DNA from: JAFGHJ01 sp964606065
GTDB taxonomy: Bacteria > Hydrothermota > UBA3072
Assembly (NCBI GenBank): GCA_964606065.1
Contig: CAZSEX010000009.1
Coordinates: 1 to 51,722, forward strand
DNA length: 51,722 nt
Direction: 5' to 3'
Numbering within the stretch: position 1 is the first letter of the stretch; every line of letters starts with the position of its first letter. Position numbers and translations under genes: made by a program. Shown piece by piece: positions 49,714 to 51,722 of the stretch. The notes beneath the pieces were generated by a model. The model was not told where the DNA came from. It ran no database searches and was given only the letters and a program-made list of their open reading frames with translations.

Positions 49714-50271
49714 TCAATTAATAAGCAAACCTTTAACAAGAAACGCTACAAGAATGAAAGCAACTGTTGAGTAAGTACTTTTCTCAAAATCCAGAGACCT
49801 TTTACAAAAAAAACGATCCTTTTCCCATTTGCAAAAATTCGGCAATATTGCCGGGGTTTTTTTTCGATACTTAATGAACTTTTCTCCGAATTTCTTACCA
49901 AGATAATCCTCTTCCTCGAGAACGATCAAATAATAATATACAAAGAAAACAAACGAGTAAAGAGACAAAAGGGAAACAGGATAAAAATCCGAAATAAAAG
50001 TAAAACCGAATCCTATAAAAAAATTCCCCAGATACAAAGGATGTCGTAGAATGCTGTATAAGCCTCCATCAAGAATATAATCGGCTCTCACATCATTTTC
50101 ACGCATCCAATCACCCGCAAATCCCTGCGAAAAAAAGCGTATCAAAAGTCCAAAAAGAGTTATTAACGTCCCTATAGAAAAATTAAACCAATTAAAATCC
50201 ATAACGAACAACAGAAACAAAAAATACGGCACCGGTAAAAAAGATCTGTATTTAAAAAGAAACTTTCCCAT
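49714..50271 (-). CDS. Isoprenylcysteine carboxyl methyltransferase (ICMT)/PEMT-like membrane methyltransferase
   Basis: 185 aa, about four to five membrane helices. Family motif 'DGGLYSILRHPLYLGNFFIGFG' (RHPxYxG) and 'YLIVLEEEDYLGKKFGEKFIKYRKKTPAILP' (EE..L...FG..Y..Y....P). Such proteins methylate lipids or isoprenoid-linked groups using SAM. A C-terminal hydrophobic extension follows. No ribosome site is visible before the ATG at 50271. The 50272-50385 spacer contains a GGATTT-type tandem stretch and CCACAAAG-family text. Confidence 0.82.
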   Translation of the reverse strand: MGKFLFKYRSFLPVPYFLFLLFVMDFNWFNFSIGTLITLFGLLIRFFSQGFAGDWMRENDVRADYILDGGLYSILRHPLYLGNFFIGFGFTFISDFYPVSLLSLYSFVFFVYYYLIVLEEEDYLGKKFGEKFIKYRKKTPAILPNFCKWEKDRFFCKRSLDFEKSTYSTVAFILVAFLVKGLLIN

Positions 50272-50348
50272 AATGTAAAATTAAATATCAAAATGACAAA
50301 TTAGGATTTAGGATTTCGGATTTGGGATTTAGCAAAAAACAAAAAAGT

Positions 50349-50375
50349 TTTGTAGTCTTTGTGTCCTTTATAATT
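50349..50375. repeat. Fragment of the CCACAAAG dispersed repeat
   Basis: TTTGTAGTCTTTGTGTCC is the reverse-strand form of the CACAAAGAC text in the elements at 30455 and 36611. Just before it, 50302-50331 reads as four degenerate 7-bp units of GGATTTA type. Confidence 0.5.
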
Positions 50376-50385
50376 CAGATTTTTC

Positions 50386-51722
50386 TTAAAACTCGATTCG
50401 AGTAACCTTGCTGTTATCACTTCTATCGTTAACCCTGATGGCGCAGTATTTCGATTTCTTATCGACCTTAAAGTAAAATTTTTCCTCTTTCTCATCGAAT
50501 AATTTATCTTCCGCCTGCGCCCTCTTCCATTGAAGTTTCTGGGTTTCAGCAGTATTATACATAACACCGAGAATAGATGAAAGCTCATCTTTTACAGCAC
50601 CCAAAACCAGTACGCTGTCGCCGGTATATTCCTTTTTAATGTCTTTAAAAACAGGAGGAGTTTGATCGACAAGAAAAGAAATTTCTTTTTCGGCTCGAAG
50701 AGCATTAGATTGATCCCGATCATCACTCGCGATAAGCCTGATATAATAATAACCGTCCGGATACGCCGAAGTGTTTAAATAATAACTACTTTCGTATAAA
50801 TCTTCTCCGACTTGATCCCAGTTTTTTGAATCCCGAGACACAAAAACATCGTACATCAAACGGTCATTATCAGGATCATTCGCCTGCCAGTATACGCATC
50901 TCAAACCATCTCTGATTATAACGGCATCATCGGGAATATAAAATCCCATCTTGCTGAGCCGTCCTTTTTCCTCGGGCGGAATAGATCCCAGAAAAGCCGA
51001 ACCTTCGTTTGCTTTACCACTGCCAATCTTTGGAGGTAAAACTTTAAGCTCTGAAACCTCAGGGGGCGAATTAAGTTTGCCATAAGAAATCCACACTCCT
51101 TTCAAATAAGATTTATCTCCTTTCAACATGGCTTTCCACTGGATAAAAGGTTCTTCTATTTTAATATTTTTATCGATTTTTTCCCATTTACTCCAGGAAG
51201 AATCCACCTCTCCCTTTTTTCCTCCCCTTATGAAAAAGTTAATATCTCCTCCGCCCTCATGGTTCAAAATACCCCATAAAACCGAAACACCTCCCTTAAA
51301 CACGGACGAAACATATTCTCCTTTTTTTAACTGTTTATTAGTAACCTTATAAATTTTAGCGGGATAACCGGAACCGATCCAGAGATTTCCGTTAATATTC
51401 TTTAACGTAGTTACTCTCGATTCTTCGAGATCGGCAATTATACGAAAATTCTTTCTATGAAACTCTCCTATTTGTCCGTCCTCCGATTCACCGGCAAAAA
51501 ACTTATTCAATGCCACCTCCCCGCATAAAATGGGTGTACCGCTGTAAACCTCATATTCTCTGTTTTTCAAATAAAATTTAATTCCTCCTAAGGACTGCCC
51601 CTCTTTTAAAAACAATCCCGAAACACATAAAGTATCTCCGGTAAAACCGAGACCATTCACCTCATCGAATCCGGGGTCGTAATAAATTCTTCCTTCATGA
51701 TCGGCATCTATTCTATACACAA
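50386..51722 (-). CDS. Surface/periplasmic protein with beta-propeller and FN3-like domains, 5' end outside window
   Basis: At least 444 residues; the frame runs off the right edge of the window, so the N-terminus and any signal peptide are missing. The visible N-terminal part (to about 150) has propeller-like text ('VTTLKNINGNLWIGSGYPAKIYKV'). Then comes 'SSWSKWEKIDKNIKIEEPFIQWKAMLKGDKSYLKGVWISY' as seen in sensor-like or exo-sialidase-like repeat proteins. The C-terminal parts look Ig/FN3-like ('CVYWQANDPDNDRLMYDVFVSRDSKNWDQVG', 'PDGYYYIRLIASDDRDQS', 'VDQTPPVFKDI'). Probably exported and involved in binding; not further identified. Confidence 0.75.
   Translation of the reverse strand, partial: VYRIDADHEGRIYYDPGFDEVNGLGFTGDTLCVSGLFLKEGQSLGGIKFYLKNREYEVYSGTPILCGEVALNKFFAGESEDGQIGEFHRKNFRIIADLEESRVTTLKNINGNLWIGSGYPAKIYKVTNKQLKKGEYVSSVFKGGVSVLWGILNHEGGGDINFFIRGGKKGEVDSSWSKWEKIDKNIKIEEPFIQWKAMLKGDKSYLKGVWISYGKLNSPPEVSELKVLPPKIGSGKANEGSAFLGSIPPEEKGRLSKMGFYIPDDAVIIRDGLRCVYWQANDPDNDRLMYDVFVSRDSKNWDQVGEDLYESSYYLNTSAYPDGYYYIRLIASDDRDQSNALRAEKEISFLVDQTPPVFKDIKKEYTGDSVLVLGAVKDELSSILGVMYNTAETQKLQWKRAQAEDKLFDEKEEKFYFKVDKKSKYCAIRVNDRSDNSKVTRIEF

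Noticed and set aside
50302..50331. Telomere-like GGATTTA repeat or CRISPR
   Set aside because: Only a few degenerate 7-bp units, no regular repeat-spacer pattern; the same kind of text occurs in other gaps.

Overview
The window reads as part of the chromosome of an AT-rich, Gram-negative (diderm), probably uncultured bacterium. Evidence for two membranes and peptidoglycan is a complete Tol-Pal set, an outer-membrane-type barrel protein, several lipoprotein signal peptides and a class A penicillin-binding protein. A V/A-type ATPase, DapL-type lysine/DAP synthesis, a stressosome and endonuclease Q together suggest an FCB-like or other candidate-phylum bacterium. I cannot name the phylum from sequence alone. 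No rRNA, tRNA, phage, IS transposase or CRISPR array was recognised. A run of exactly 100 N (36456-36555) is a scaffold gap flanked by the same 55 bp on both sides.

Layout. 36-1259: dapL (-). 1457-4391: an outer-membrane protein and an Ig-like lipoprotein (+). 4448-8562: Tol-Pal operon (-), order pal, ybgF/cpoB, tolQ, tolR, tolA-like, tolB. 8609-19542: a long minus-strand operon. It starts with a 49-aa membrane peptide and nine V-ATPase subunits (G/H, C, I, K, F, E, A, B, D) and continues into a USP-like protein, a PtsN-like EIIA, endonuclease Q and a HIT protein. 19765-29193: a ten-gene minus-strand stressosome and two-component operon. 29530-33380: PBP1A, an OmpA-domain protein and serA (-). 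33763-36443: gcvPB, a small membrane protein and a PLD-family protein (+). 36973-39859: a HEAT-like protein and an HD-GYP protein (+). 40222-41214: a flippase-like membrane protein (-). 41454-44665: a sucrose-type synthesis and cleavage cassette (+). 44813-51722: an SGNH esterase lipoprotein, a cyclase-fold lipoprotein, an APC transporter fused to an EIIA-like domain, a methyltransferase and a truncated surface protein.

The most interesting system is the stressosome operon. It encodes three PAS-STAS RsbR proteins, an RsbS, an RsbT, and an RsbT-like domain fused to an RsbX/SpoIIE-type phosphatase. These are followed by a REC-PAS protein, a second RsbS-like STAS protein, a hybrid histidine kinase and a REC-DHp protein. 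No sigma factor, anti-sigma factor or RsbU is present. The hybrid kinase begins with what looks like a degenerate RsbT-like domain and sits directly behind the second STAS protein. This suggests that the stressosome output is routed into a phosphorelay through a STAS/pseudo-RsbT contact (inference).

A second genome-level signal is the promoter layout. Clear TTGACA-16/17-TAnnnT promoters occur repeatedly. In several cases the -10 box lies only 5-7 nt upstream of a start codon (dapL, the V-ATPase leader ORF, PBP1A, gcvPB, the HEAT/HD-GYP operon, two short leader ORFs), which predicts leaderless mRNAs. Other operons have ordinary leaders with strong Shine-Dalgarno sites.
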